A stretch of 34,922 bases of DNA, taken from assembly GCA_035540955.1 (NCBI GenBank), contig DATLFP010000094.1, forward strand, positions 1-34,922, in the 5' to 3' direction. The notes beneath the pieces were generated by a model. It did not search any database and was not told the origin of the DNA. It saw only the letters and a program-made list of their open reading frames with translations. Position numbers and translations under genes: made by a program. Shown here piece by piece: positions 23,933 to 31,935 of this stretch. Numbering within the stretch: the first letter of the stretch is position 1; each line of letters starts with the position of its first letter. This stretch comes from DATLFP01 sp035540955. Lineage in GTDB: Bacteria > Actinomycetota > Acidimicrobiia > Acidimicrobiales > CADCSY01.

Positions 23933-23951
23933 GGCGGCGGTTGCTCCAAGA
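23907..23951. terminator. Perfect 20-base-pair hairpin between convergent genes
   Basis: The arms at 23907-23926 and 23932-23951 pair perfectly with a 5-base loop (CTGTA). The outer part TCTTGGAGCA/TGCTCCAAGA recurs at 34589-34633. It overlaps the end of the MFS gene and faces the end of the SCP2 gene, so a bidirectional terminator is the natural reading. Confidence 0.8.
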
Positions 23952-23970
23952 AGCAGGACAGGCGCGAGGG

Positions 23971-24378
23971 CTATTCGGTGATGGCGGCGATCTTGCCGGC
24001 CATCTCCTGCGCGTTGGGGTCGGGGGCGGCGCCCTGGCCCATCGCCATGAGCTTGGTCATGTCGCCCTGGACCTTGATCTTGCCGGACATGAACGCCTGC
24101 ATCCCCGCCTGGGGGTTGTTGTCCACGAAGATCGCCTTGGCGGTCGCGTAGTCGATGGTGATGGTGACCTCGGCGTCGTCGATGTGGCCGAGCTCCATCT
24201 CCATCTCGCCACTGGACGAGTCCATGTGGGCGTTGATCGTGCCGTCACCGAAGGGGACCTCGGTGATGATCTGGTTCATCTTCATGGCCGGGGGGGTCGG
24301 GCCCTTGCCCCGGTACTCCTCGCGGATCTTCCTTGCCTCTTCCATCCACTCTTCGCTGAGGAACGGGTGCTTCGCCAC
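23971..24378 (-). CDS. SCP2 sterol-binding domain protein
   Basis: A 135-residue single-domain SCP2 (sterol carrier protein 2) fold protein, cytoplasmic. The C-terminal block AGMQAFMSGKIKVQGDMTKLM is the most typical stretch of the domain, and the preceding VTITIDYATAKAIF is a core strand-helix pair. SCP2 domains bind lipids or acyl-CoA; such small proteins are common in actinobacteria that degrade or modify lipids. The start is GTG 24378, because a strong Shine-Dalgarno (AGGAGGG) precedes it by 8 bases. Unlike several neighbours this gene therefore has an ordinary leader. The frame is open to 24519, but that extension is Arg-rich and not domain-like. It is divergent from the ferredoxin gene. 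Confidence 0.88.
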   Translation of the reverse strand: MAKHPFLSEEWMEEARKIREEYRGKGPTPPAMKMNQIITEVPFGDGTINAHMDSSSGEMEMELGHIDDAEVTITIDYATAKAIFVDNNPQAGMQAFMSGKIKVQGDMTKLMAMGQGAAPDPNAQEMAGKIAAITE

Positions 24379-24386
24379 GTGGTCTT

Positions 24387-24393
24387 CCCTCCT
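24387..24393 (-). promoter_or_regulatory. Ribosome binding site of the SCP2 gene
   Basis: AGGAGGG on the minus strand, 8 bases before GTG 24378. It fixes the start of this gene. Confidence 0.75.
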
Positions 24394-24413
24394 AGGAACT
24401 GCGGGTCGGGCGA

Positions 24414-24419
24414 AACCTA
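24414..24419 (-). promoter_or_regulatory. Possible -10 element of the SCP2 gene
   Basis: TAGGTT on the minus strand, placed so that a leader of about 30 bases would contain the Shine-Dalgarno. Confidence 0.4.
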
Positions 24420-24457
24420 GTACCGGTCCGTGCAGGTCTGTCCAGTCCGTCCGGCGG

Positions 24458-24463
24458 TAGGGT
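24458..24463 (+). promoter_or_regulatory. Possible -10 element of the ferredoxin operon
   Basis: TAGGGT ends 9 bases before ATG 24473; there is no Shine-Dalgarno between them. Confidence 0.4.
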
Positions 24464-24472
24464 CGGCGGCCC

Positions 24473-24772
24473 ATGGCCGGCCGTGCAGATCGCCTCGCGA
24501 CCCGCGAGCGGAACCCCAAGTGGAAGTCGGCGCCGCTCTACATCGACATGTCGATCTGCATCAACTGCGACACCTGCATCCGCCACTGCCCCCCGCAGTT
24601 CGGGGCCATCTTCAACCACGGGATCGACGTGATCATCATCCCCGAGCTGTGCTCGGGCTGTGACAAGTGCGTCCCCGTCTGCCCGGTGGACTGCATCTAT
24701 CCCGACCCCGACTGGAAGCCCGCCCCCGACGAGTGGTGGGACGAGCCTGCGAAGGACGACCCCTACACATGA
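24473..24772 (+). CDS. Two-cluster [4Fe-4S] ferredoxin
   Basis: A 99-residue electron carrier. Two CxxCxxCxxxCP motifs are complete: C29, C32, C35, C39 (CINCDTCIRHCP) and C60, C63, C66, C70 (CSGCDKCVPVCP), with one extra Cys at 74. Each motif normally supplies three ligands to one cluster and one to the other. Compared with clostridial ferredoxins it has a basic N-terminal extension of about 22 residues (ADRLATRERNPKWKSAPLY) and an acidic tail (DEWWDEPAKDDPYT), which may be contact surfaces for a partner. The partner enzyme is not in the window. The stop overlaps the ATG of the hydrolase gene (ATGA), so the two are translationally coupled. Function beyond electron transfer is not deducible. 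Confidence 0.93.
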   Translation: MAGRADRLATRERNPKWKSAPLYIDMSICINCDTCIRHCPPQFGAIFNHGIDVIIIPELCSGCDKCVPVCPVDCIYPDPDWKPAPDEWWDEPAKDDPYT

Positions 24773-25527
24773 CCAGCTTCGCCGTCCGACCCGGCGCCGA
24801 GCCGCTCTCCCACGCCGGGAGCGACATCGGCGTGCTCGTGCTCCACGGCTTCACCGGCAGCCCCCAGACCATGCGGCCGCTGGCCGAGGGACTGGCGGCG
24901 GCCGGGTTCTCCGTGGAGATGCCCCGTCTACCGGGTCACGGCACCGACATCGAGGACATGTTGGCCACGACCTTCGCCGACTACGCGGCCGCCGTCGAGG
25001 CGTCCTACGCCGATCTGGCCGCCCGCACGTCGAAGGTCGTCGTCGCCGGTCTGTCGATGGGCGGCACGCTCACCGCCTGGGTCACCGCCCGGCACCCGGA
25101 GACGGCGGGCGCCGTGCTCATCAACGCCGCGGCGTCGCCGATGGACCCCGCCCTCGTCCAGATGGTCAAGGACATGATCGCCGCCGGCGAGACGGTGGCG
25201 CCCGGGGTGGGCTCCGACATCGCCGACCCCGACGCGTCCGAGGACGCCTACGAGGACTCGCCGCTCGGCCCTCTCGCCTCGCTGATGGAGGCGCTCGACG
25301 AGCTGCAGGCCGAGCTGCCGAAGATCACCTGCCCGGTGCTGATCATGACGAGCCCCGAGGACCACGTGGTCGACCCGAGCTCGAGCGACCACCTCGCCGG
25401 CGCCGTGAGCGGCCCGGTCGAGCGGGTGACGCTCTCGCGCTCGTACCACGTCGCCACCCTCGACTACGACCGCCAGCTCATCATCGACGCCACCATCGAC
25501 TTCGTCCGCAAGGTCACCGCCGGCTGA
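24769..25527 (+). CDS. Alpha/beta hydrolase, carboxylesterase or monoacylglycerol lipase type
   Basis: A 252-residue alpha/beta hydrolase resembling the Est30/monoacylglycerol lipase group. The oxyanion segment is LVLHGFTGSPQTMRPLAE, the nucleophile elbow GLSMGG gives S96, the acid is D198 in SPEDHVVD, and the base is H227 in SYHVATLD. PRLPGHGTD before the elbow is typical of the group. It has no signal peptide and so is cytoplasmic. The substrate is probably a short- or medium-chain ester, which is inference from the family. The start ATG 24769 overlaps the ferredoxin stop. A frame that opens earlier runs through the ferredoxin gene and is not meaningful. The phosphatase gene follows after 6 bases, so the three may form one transcript. 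Confidence 0.9.
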   Translation: MTSFAVRPGAEPLSHAGSDIGVLVLHGFTGSPQTMRPLAEGLAAAGFSVEMPRLPGHGTDIEDMLATTFADYAAAVEASYADLAARTSKVVVAGLSMGGTLTAWVTARHPETAGAVLINAAASPMDPALVQMVKDMIAAGETVAPGVGSDIADPDASEDAYEDSPLGPLASLMEALDELQAELPKITCPVLIMTSPEDHVVDPSSSDHLAGAVSGPVERVTLSRSYHVATLDYDRQLIIDATIDFVRKVTAG

Positions 25528-25533
25528 GCTGCG

Positions 25534-27129
25534 GTGCCGATCACCCGCCGCCAGCTGCTGCTGGGAGGGGCGAGCGCGCTCGTGCTCGCCGCGTGCTCGG
25601 GCGACGACGACGGCGGTGATGCGGCACCGGGCTCGTCGTCGACGGCGCCGAGCTCACCGACGACCCGGCCGGCGGCGACGCCCCTCACGGCCGACCCGTT
25701 CGGCCTCGGCGTGGCCTCGGGCGACCCCGACGAGACCGGTGTGGTGCTGTGGACCCGGTTGCTGGGCGCCGACGGCGACCACGACGTCGTCTGGGAGGTG
25801 CTGCACGTTGGCCCGGGCCCGAGCGGCCCGGCCGAGGAACGAGGCGATGAGCGGGAGCGTCGGGTGGCGGCCACCGGCGTCGTCACGGCGACGGCGGCGA
25901 CCGGCCACGCCGTGCACGCCGTGGTCGACGGGCTCGACGCCGACTCGTGGTACGAGTACCGGTTCCTCACCGGGACGTTCACCAGCCCGCGGGGCCGCAC
26001 CCGCACGACACCGCGCGGCGAGGACGGCGATCGCCTGCGCTTCGCGTTCGGGTCCTGTCAGGACTGGCAGCGCGGCTTCTACTCGGCGCACGAGCACCTG
26101 GCCGCCGAGGCCGTCGACGTGGTCGTGTTCCTCGGTGACTACATCTACGAGGGCGGGCCCACCGGTGCCGAGGGGGCGCCCCGCCGGGTCGACGCCGCCG
26201 AGGTGATCACCCTCGAGGACTACCGCGGCCGCTACGCCCTCTACCGCAGCGACCCGAACCTGCAGGCGGCGCACGCCGCGGCGCCGTGGTTCGTGGTGTG
26301 GGACGACCACGAGGTCGACAACAACTACGCGGGGATGATCCCCGAGCCGGGCGCACCCGACGTCGACTTCGCCGCCCGCCGGGCCGCCGCCTATCGGGCG
26401 TGGTGGGAGCACATGCCGACCCGACTGCCGGCGCCGGACGGACCCGACCTCCCGATCCACCGCGCGCTTCGGTGGGGAGGCCTCGCCACCGTGCTCGGCC
26501 TCGACGGCCGCCAGCACCGCGACGAGCAGCCCTGCGACCGGGGCGGCGGCGACCTCGGCGCCGGCTGCGAGGAGCGTGACGACCCGGCCCGGTCGATGCT
26601 CGGCGCCGAGCAGGAGGCGTGGCTGGCCGAGGAGCTCTCGTCGTCGACGGCGGCGTGGAACGTCATCGCCAACCAGACGATCTTCTCGCCCGCCGGCATC
26701 CCCGTCGGCCCGACCGAGGTGTTCAACCGGGACCAGTGGGACGGCTACCCCGCGGCGCGGGACCGGGCCCTCGACGCCATGGCCGCCGCCCGGGGCGACG
26801 TCGTGATCGTCACCGGCGACATCCACGCCAGCGCCGTCGCCGACGTCCGCCGGGGCGACGAGGTGGTGGCCGTCGAGCTCGTCGGGCCGGCGATCTCCTC
26901 GTCGTTCCCCGCTCAGTACGCCGACCTGTTCGAGGCGGCGGCCGACGCCGCGGGCGCGGCGATGGTCGACGCCCGCCACAACGGCTACGTCGTGTGCGAG
27001 GTGGCCGGCGACGAGATGACCGCCGCCTACCGCTACGTCGACACCGTGCAGGAGCCGACCTCGGCGATCCGCACCGCCTCGACGTGGAGGATCGCCGCCG
27101 GGAGGGTCGGGGTCGAACCCCTAGCCTGA
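25534..27129 (+). CDS. phoD: PhoD-type alkaline phosphatase/phosphodiesterase, Tat lipoprotein
   Basis: A 531-residue exported metallophosphatase. The N terminus ITRRQLLLGGASALVLAAC combines a twin-arginine motif (R5-R6) with a lipobox ending in C21, so export folded and lipid-anchored is likely. A Ser/Pro/Thr/Asp-rich linker follows, then the N-terminal Ig-like PhoD domain (FGLGVASGDPDETGVVLWTRL) and the metallophosphatase domain. Metal and active-site motifs are FGSCQ (C175), FLGDYIYEG (D202), VWDDHEVDNNY (D257, D258, H259) and GDIHAS (D429, H431). PhoD enzymes release phosphate from diesters and monoesters, including teichoic acids, with Ca and Fe. No Pho box was sought beyond the short upstream gap. 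The stop lies within the -10 of gatC. Confidence 0.9.
   Translation: MPITRRQLLLGGASALVLAACSGDDDGGDAAPGSSSTAPSSPTTRPAATPLTADPFGLGVASGDPDETGVVLWTRLLGADGDHDVVWEVLHVGPGPSGPAEERGDERERRVAATGVVTATAATGHAVHAVVDGLDADSWYEYRFLTGTFTSPRGRTRTTPRGEDGDRLRFAFGSCQDWQRGFYSAHEHLAAEAVDVVVFLGDYIYEGGPTGAEGAPRRVDAAEVITLEDYRGRYALYRSDPNLQAAHAAAPWFVVWDDHEVDNNYAGMIPEPGAPDVDFAARRAAAYRAWWEHMPTRLPAPDGPDLPIHRALRWGGLATVLGLDGRQHRDEQPCDRGGGDLGAGCEERDDPARSMLGAEQEAWLAEELSSSTAAWNVIANQTIFSPAGIPVGPTEVFNRDQWDGYPAARDRALDAMAAARGDVVIVTGDIHASAVADVRRGDEVVAVELVGPAISSSFPAQYADLFEAAADAAGAAMVDARHNGYVVCEVAGDEMTAAYRYVDTVQEPTSAIRTASTWRIAAGRVGVEPLA
27122..27127 (+). promoter_or_regulatory. -10 element of gatCAB
   Basis: TAGCCT, 6 bases, then GTG 27134. 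It overlaps the last codons of the phosphatase gene, so the promoter is embedded in coding sequence. Confidence 0.6.
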
Positions 27130-27133
27130 CCCC

Positions 27134-27433
27134 GTGCCCGAGATCACCCGCGACGACGTCGCTCACGTCGCCCGGCTCGCCCGGCTGTCGCTGACCGAGG
27201 AGGAGCTCGACCTCTTCACCGGTCAGCTCGCCGCCGTGCTCGACCACGCCCGCGACGTCGAGGCCCTCGACGTCGCCGACGTCGCGCCCACCGCCCATCC
27301 GCTGCCGCTGCGCAACGTCCTGCGGGCCGACGTCCCCGGGCCCAGCCTCGACCGGGACGAGGTGCTGGCGGCGGCGCCGGCGGTCGAGGACGACCGGTTC
27401 GCGGTGCCGCCGGTGCTCGGGGAGGAGCCCTGA
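27134..27433 (+). CDS. gatC: Asp/Glu-tRNA(Asn/Gln) amidotransferase subunit C
   Basis: A 99-residue small subunit that wraps GatA and GatB in the GatCAB complex. The sequence ITRDDVAHVARLARLSLTEEELDLFTGQLAAVLDHA is the classic GatC N-terminal helix pair. The C-terminal part with HPLPLRNVLRADV and ending in VPPVLGEEP is also typical. It starts at GTG 27134 with a TAGCCT -10 six bases upstream. Its TGA overlaps the gatA ATG by one base (TGATG), which couples the two. The complex amidates mischarged Glu-tRNA(Gln) and/or Asp-tRNA(Asn). Confidence 0.96.
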   Translation: MPEITRDDVAHVARLARLSLTEEELDLFTGQLAAVLDHARDVEALDVADVAPTAHPLPLRNVLRADVPGPSLDRDEVLAAAPAVEDDRFAVPPVLGEEP

Positions 27434-28845
27434 TGGCGGCGACGGCGCAGGAGATCGCCGCCGCGATCGCCGCCGGGCAGCGGCGCGCCGTCGACGTCCT
27501 CGACGAGCACCTGGCGGCGATCGGTGCGCGTGACGGCGAGCTGCACGCCTTCAACCTCGTGACCACCGAGCACGCCCGGGCCGACGCCGAGGCCGTCGAC
27601 CGGGGCGAGCGCCCGGGCCCCCTCGCGGGCGTGCCCGTCGCCCTCAAGGACAACCTGTGCACGCGGGGCATCCCCACCACGTGCTCGTCGCGGATCCTCG
27701 AGGGGTGGCGGCCGCCCTACGACGCCACCGTCGTGACCCGCCTGCGGGACGCCGGCGCCGTGCTCGTCGGCAAGACCAACCTCGACGAGTTCGCGATGGG
27801 CTCGTCCACGGAGAACTCGGCGTTCGGCGCCACCCGCAACCCCCACGACGTGACCAGGGTCCCCGGCGGCTCGAGCGGCGGGAGCGCGGCAGCCGTCGCC
27901 GCCGGCTTCGCGCCGGTCGCCCTCGGCTCCGACACCGGCGGGTCGATCCGCCAGCCGGCCGCGCTGTGCGGGGTCGTCGGCGTGAAGCCGACCTACGGCG
28001 CGGTGTCCCGCTACGGCCTGATCGCCTTCGCCAGCAGCCTCGACCAGATCGGGCCCTTCACCACCACCGTGGCCGACGCCGCGCTGGTCCTCGAGGTCAT
28101 CGCCGGCCACGATCCGATGGACTCGACGTCGATCGACGGGCCGGCGCCGTCCCTGCTCGAGGTGCTCGACCACGGCGTCGACGGGCTCCGGGTGGGCGTC
28201 GTGCGCGAGCTGCTGGGCGAGGGCATCGCGCCCGACGTCCGGGCTCGCACCGAGGCGGCCGCCGAGGCCCTGGCGGCGGCGGGGGCCAAGGTCGACGAGG
28301 CATCGGTGCCCGCCGCCATCTACGGGCTCTCCGCCTACTACCTGATCGCCCCGTCGGAGGCGTCGAGCAACCTGGCCCGCTACGACGGTGTTCGCTACGG
28401 CTTGCGGGTCGACGCCGCCAACACCGCGGAGATGAACACGGCGACGCGCACGGCGGGGTTCGGACCGGAGGTGAAGCGCCGCATCATGCTCGGCACGTAC
28501 GCGCTGTCGTCGGGCTACTACGACGCCTACTACGGCAAGGCCCAGCGGGTGCGCACGCTGATCATCCGCGACTTCCAGGCTGCCTACGAGCAGTTCGACG
28601 TGCTGCTCTCGCCGACCTCGCCGACCACCGCGTTCGAGCTCGGCGCCAAGACCGCCGACCCGCTGTCGATGTACATGAACGACGTGTGCACCATCCCGTC
28701 GAACCTGTCGGGGGATCCCGCCATGTCGGTGCCGTACGGGGCCGGCGCCGACGGGCTCCCCGTCGGCGTGCAGGTGATGGCGCCGGCGCTGGGGGAGCCC
28801 GTCATGTTCCGGGTCGCCGCCGCCCTCGAGAGGAGCCTGGCGTGA
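27433..28845 (+). CDS. gatA: Asp/Glu-tRNA(Asn/Gln) amidotransferase subunit A
   Basis: A 470-residue amidase-signature glutaminase that supplies ammonia to GatB. The catalytic Ser-cis-Ser-Lys set is visible: K72 in VALKDNLCTRG, S147 in GGSSGGSAAAV and nucleophile S171 in GSDTGGSIRQPA. The order and spacing match characterised GatA proteins, and the length is normal. It lies between gatC and gatB with overlaps at both ends, so the three are made together. Unlike Mycobacterium tuberculosis, where pfkA separates gatA and gatB, here the two are directly joined. Confidence 0.97.
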   Translation: MAATAQEIAAAIAAGQRRAVDVLDEHLAAIGARDGELHAFNLVTTEHARADAEAVDRGERPGPLAGVPVALKDNLCTRGIPTTCSSRILEGWRPPYDATVVTRLRDAGAVLVGKTNLDEFAMGSSTENSAFGATRNPHDVTRVPGGSSGGSAAAVAAGFAPVALGSDTGGSIRQPAALCGVVGVKPTYGAVSRYGLIAFASSLDQIGPFTTTVADAALVLEVIAGHDPMDSTSIDGPAPSLLEVLDHGVDGLRVGVVRELLGEGIAPDVRARTEAAAEALAAAGAKVDEASVPAAIYGLSAYYLIAPSEASSNLARYDGVRYGLRVDAANTAEMNTATRTAGFGPEVKRRIMLGTYALSSGYYDAYYGKAQRVRTLIIRDFQAAYEQFDVLLSPTSPTTAFELGAKTADPLSMYMNDVCTIPSNLSGDPAMSVPYGAGADGLPVGVQVMAPALGEPVMFRVAAALERSLA

Positions 28846-30254
28846 GCGAAGGCATGAGGAACGGCTGGGAGCTGGTCGTGGGTCTCGAGGTCCACTGCGA
28901 GCTGGCCACCCAGACGAAGATCTTCTGCGGGTGCCGCAACGTCTTCGGTGCCCCGCCGAACACCAACATCTGCCCGGTGTGCCTCGGCCTCCCCGGGTCG
29001 CTGCCCGTCCTCAACGAGGAGGCCGTGCACCTGGCGATGCGCCTCGGCATGGCGCTCGGCTGCTCGGTCGAGCCGAGCATCTTCCACCGGAAGAACTACT
29101 TCTATCCGGACATGCCGAAGGACTACCAGGTGTCGCAGTACGACCAGCCGATCAACGTCGACGGGTCGATCGAGCTGGCCGACGGCTCGGTGGTCGGCAT
29201 CGAGCGGGCCCACCTGGAGGAGGACACCGGCAAGTCCACCCACGTGGGTGGAGGCGGGCGCATCAACGAGGCCGAGCGCTCCCTCGTCGACTACAACCGG
29301 GCCGGTGTCCCGCTCGTCGAGATCGTGTCGCGACCCGACATCACCTCGGCCGAGCAGGCCAAGGCCTACGTGAACGAGCTGCGGGCGATCCTCCTCGCCA
29401 CCGGCGCCTCCGACGCCAAGATGGAGGAGGGGTCGATGCGGGTCGACGCCAACGTCTCCGTGCGCCGGCGCGGCGAGCCGCTCGGCACGCGGTGCGAGAT
29501 CAAGAACCTCAACTCGGTCCGATCGCTGGTGCGGGCCATCGAGTACGAGGCCGAGCGCCAGATCGACGTCCTCCAGGCCGGCGAGCGCATCGTTCAGGAG
29601 ACCCGCCACTGGGACGAGGCCGGCGGGCGCACCCGGCCGGGCCGCTCGAAGGAGGAGGCCGAGGACTACCGCTACTTCCCCGAGCCCGACCTCGTGCCCG
29701 TCGAGCCCGACGACGCCTGGCGCCAGCGGGTGCGCGACGAGCTGCCGCTGCTCCCGGCGGCGCGGCGGGCGCGGCTGGCGACGGCGGTGCCGGCGACGGC
29801 CGGGGTGGCACTCGTGGTCGAGCGAGGGCTCGACGACCTCGTGCTCGACGCGATCGCGGCCGGCGGCGACCCGGGCCGGCTCCTCACCCACGCCGAGCAC
29901 AACGTGCTCGAGGCCGGCGCGCTCACGGCCGAGTCCTTCGCCGCGCTCAGCCGCATGGAGGTCGACGGCGCCCTCACCGCCACCCAGGCCAAGACGGTCC
30001 TCGCCGAGCTGGTCCTCACCGGCGGCGATCCTGCCGCCATCGCCGCCACCCACGGCTTCGAGGCGCTCGACGAGTCATACCTCGCCACCACCCTCGACGC
30101 GATCATCGCCGAGAACCCCGAGGCGTTCGAGAAGCTCAAGGCCGGCGACGGCAAGGTGATCGGGTTCTTCACCGGCCAGGTGATGAAGGCCACCCAGGGC
30201 AAGGCCGACGGCAAGCGCGTCGCCGCCCTGCTCCAGGAGAAAGCGAAGAGCTGA
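28842..30254 (+). CDS. gatB: Asp/Glu-tRNA(Asn/Gln) amidotransferase subunit B
   Basis: A 470-residue kinase-like subunit that phosphorylates and amidates the mischarged aminoacyl-tRNA. The N-terminal WELVVGLEVHCELATQTK, the zinc-type cysteines FCGC...CPVC (C29, C31, C44, C47), FHRKNYFYPDMPKDYQVSQ and the ATP/metal motif LEEDTGKS are all present. The C-terminal helical and YqeY-like tail domain (about 330-470) ends KVIGFFTGQVMKATQGKADG, which binds tRNA. The start GTG 28842 overlaps the gatA stop as GTGA; an ATG four codons later is possible. The length is slightly under the E. coli-type norm but complete. Confidence 0.97.
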   Translation: MSEGMRNGWELVVGLEVHCELATQTKIFCGCRNVFGAPPNTNICPVCLGLPGSLPVLNEEAVHLAMRLGMALGCSVEPSIFHRKNYFYPDMPKDYQVSQYDQPINVDGSIELADGSVVGIERAHLEEDTGKSTHVGGGGRINEAERSLVDYNRAGVPLVEIVSRPDITSAEQAKAYVNELRAILLATGASDAKMEEGSMRVDANVSVRRRGEPLGTRCEIKNLNSVRSLVRAIEYEAERQIDVLQAGERIVQETRHWDEAGGRTRPGRSKEEAEDYRYFPEPDLVPVEPDDAWRQRVRDELPLLPAARRARLATAVPATAGVALVVERGLDDLVLDAIAAGGDPGRLLTHAEHNVLEAGALTAESFAALSRMEVDGALTATQAKTVLAELVLTGGDPAAIAATHGFEALDESYLATTLDAIIAENPEAFEKLKAGDGKVIGFFTGQVMKATQGKADGKRVAALLQEKAKS

Positions 30255-30283
30255 CCACCGGCGGGGCGCGAGACTCGCCCCTC

Positions 30284-31498
30284 GTGGATCTCGAGCTGCG
30301 ACCGATCACCGAGGAGGAGTTCTCGACCTGGAGCCGGGGGCTCGAGCGGGCCTTCGGGTTCCACGGCGACGAGGAGGGCGAGGCGGCCTGGCGGTCGGTC
30401 ACCGAGCTCGACCGCACGCTGGCCGCCCTCACCGGCGGCGACATCGTCGGGACCGCGGGTGCCTTCTCCTTCGACATGGCCGTCCCCGGCGGCGCGACCC
30501 TCCCCGCCGCGGGGGTGACGGCGGTGTCGGTGCGGTCGACCCACCGCCGGCGGGGCGTGCTGCGCCAGATGATGGCCCGCCAGCTGGCCGACGTCGCCGA
30601 GCGGGGCGAGCCGATCGCGGTGCTCACCGCGTCGGAGGCGGTCATCTACGGCCGGTTCGGCTACGGCCTCGCCACGCAGTACTGGGGGTGGAAGCTGCGC
30701 ACCGAGGGCACGACCCTCGCCCAGCGGTCCCGCGCCGAGGGTGCGGTGCGGCTGGTCGAGAAGGACGAGGCGGCCACGCTGCTTCCCGGCATCCGCGAGC
30801 GGGTGTGGCGCCGTCATCCCGGAGAGATGGGCTGGAGCCAGACCTGGTGGGACCGCTGGTTCAAGGACCTGAAGAACGATCGGGAGGGCGCGTCGGCGCT
30901 GTGGTTCGCGGTGCACACCTCGGCCGCCGGCGACGCCGACGGCTACGTCGCCTGGCGGTCGAAGCCGGGCTGGGACGGCGCCCTGCCCAACGGCGAGCTG
31001 CGCATCCAGCACCTGTACGGGGTCGACGAGGAGGTGGAGGCCGCGCTCTGGGAGCACCTGCTCCAGGTCGACCTCGTGCGCACCATCACCGGGTGGGGGC
31101 GACCGGTCGAGGAGCCGCTCCGCTGGCGGCTGGCCGACGCCCGCCGGCTCCAGGTGAACCATGTCGGCGACCACCTCTGGGTGCGGATCCTCGACGTCGA
31201 GCGGGCGCTCTCGGCTCGAGAGCTCGGGGCCGACGACCGCCTCGTGATCGAGGTCGTCGACGGCTTCCGGTCCGCCACCGCCGGCACGTACGCGGTCGAG
31301 CCGGGATCGTGCCGCCGCACCGACGCCGCCGCCGACCTCTCGATCCACGTGCGCGACCTCAGCGCCATGTACCTCGGCGGCGTCAGCGCCACCACCCTCG
31401 CCCGGGCCGGGCGCATCGACGGTGACTCCGCCGCCCTCCAGCGCGCCGATCGCCTCTTCGCCAGCTCGGCCACACCCTGGTGCGCGACGGACTTCTGA
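30284..31498 (+). CDS. Eis-like GNAT N-acetyltransferase
   Basis: A 404-residue protein with the three-part Eis architecture: two GNAT-like halves and an SCP2-like C-terminal domain. The acetyl-CoA segment is VSVRSTHRRRGVLRQMM. ASEAVIYGRFGYGLAT contains Y122, which aligns with the general-acid Tyr of mycobacterial Eis. The protein ends in ...CATDF, keeping the C-terminal Phe whose carboxylate acts as base in Eis. Eis enzymes acetylate amines, including aminoglycosides at several positions, but many homologues have unknown natural substrates. GTG 30284 is chosen because it gives the normal Eis start VDLELRPITEEEF; it is 29 bases after gatB. GAGACT with an 8-base gap is a weak possible -10. Confidence 0.86.
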   Translation: MDLELRPITEEEFSTWSRGLERAFGFHGDEEGEAAWRSVTELDRTLAALTGGDIVGTAGAFSFDMAVPGGATLPAAGVTAVSVRSTHRRRGVLRQMMARQLADVAERGEPIAVLTASEAVIYGRFGYGLATQYWGWKLRTEGTTLAQRSRAEGAVRLVEKDEAATLLPGIRERVWRRHPGEMGWSQTWWDRWFKDLKNDREGASALWFAVHTSAAGDADGYVAWRSKPGWDGALPNGELRIQHLYGVDEEVEAALWEHLLQVDLVRTITGWGRPVEEPLRWRLADARRLQVNHVGDHLWVRILDVERALSARELGADDRLVIEVVDGFRSATAGTYAVEPGSCRRTDAAADLSIHVRDLSAMYLGGVSATTLARAGRIDGDSAALQRADRLFASSATPWCATDF

Positions 31499-31935
31499 TC
31501 CGGCCCGCCACCGCGGCCGACGAGGACGTCGCCCGACGCATCCACCACGAGGCGTTCCGCGAGGTCGTCGAGCGCCAGTTCGGGCCGTGGGACGACGCTC
31601 GCCAAGACGAGTTCTTCGCTGCGTTCTGGCGGACCGGCGAGCCGATGGTGGTCGAGGTCGACGGCGCTCCCTGCGGTTACCTCGGCATTGCCGAGGCCGA
31701 CGACGTCGTCACCGTGCAGGAGATCGTCCTCCACCCCGACATCCACGGGCATGGGATCGGCACCGAGCTGCTCGAGGCGATCATCGAGCGGGCGGCGGAG
31801 CGGTCGATCCGTCTCCAGGTTCTGTTCGAGAACCACCGCGCTCGGTCACTCTACGAGCGCCTCGGGTTCACTGAGATCGGGCACAGCACCACCCACCACC
31901 TCATGCAGTGGGTGCCACCCGGTCGGCCCCGGTGA
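31480..31935 (+). CDS. Small GNAT family N-acetyltransferase
   Basis: A 151-residue single-domain GNAT. The N-terminal IRPATAADEDVARRIHHEAFR, the acetyl-CoA loop LHPDIHGHGIGTELL (pattern Q/R-x-x-G-x-G/A with His in place of Arg at one point) and NHRARSLYERLGF are characteristic. It starts at GTG 31480, 19 bases inside the Eis-like gene, so the two are coupled. The 3' end overlaps the convergent MATE gene by 35 bases. The substrate is unknown. The tandem of two acetyltransferases of different subfamilies suggests they may share a pathway, but this is inference only. Confidence 0.88.
   Translation: MRDGLLIRPATAADEDVARRIHHEAFREVVERQFGPWDDARQDEFFAAFWRTGEPMVVEVDGAPCGYLGIAEADDVVTVQEIVLHPDIHGHGIGTELLEAIIERAAERSIRLQVLFENHRARSLYERLGFTEIGHSTTHHLMQWVPPGRPR

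Noticed and set aside
27109..27121. GGGGTCGAACCCC, which looks like a tRNA T-arm
   Set aside because: It lies within the phosphatase coding region, has no acceptor, D or anticodon arms around it, and is just a short palindrome.
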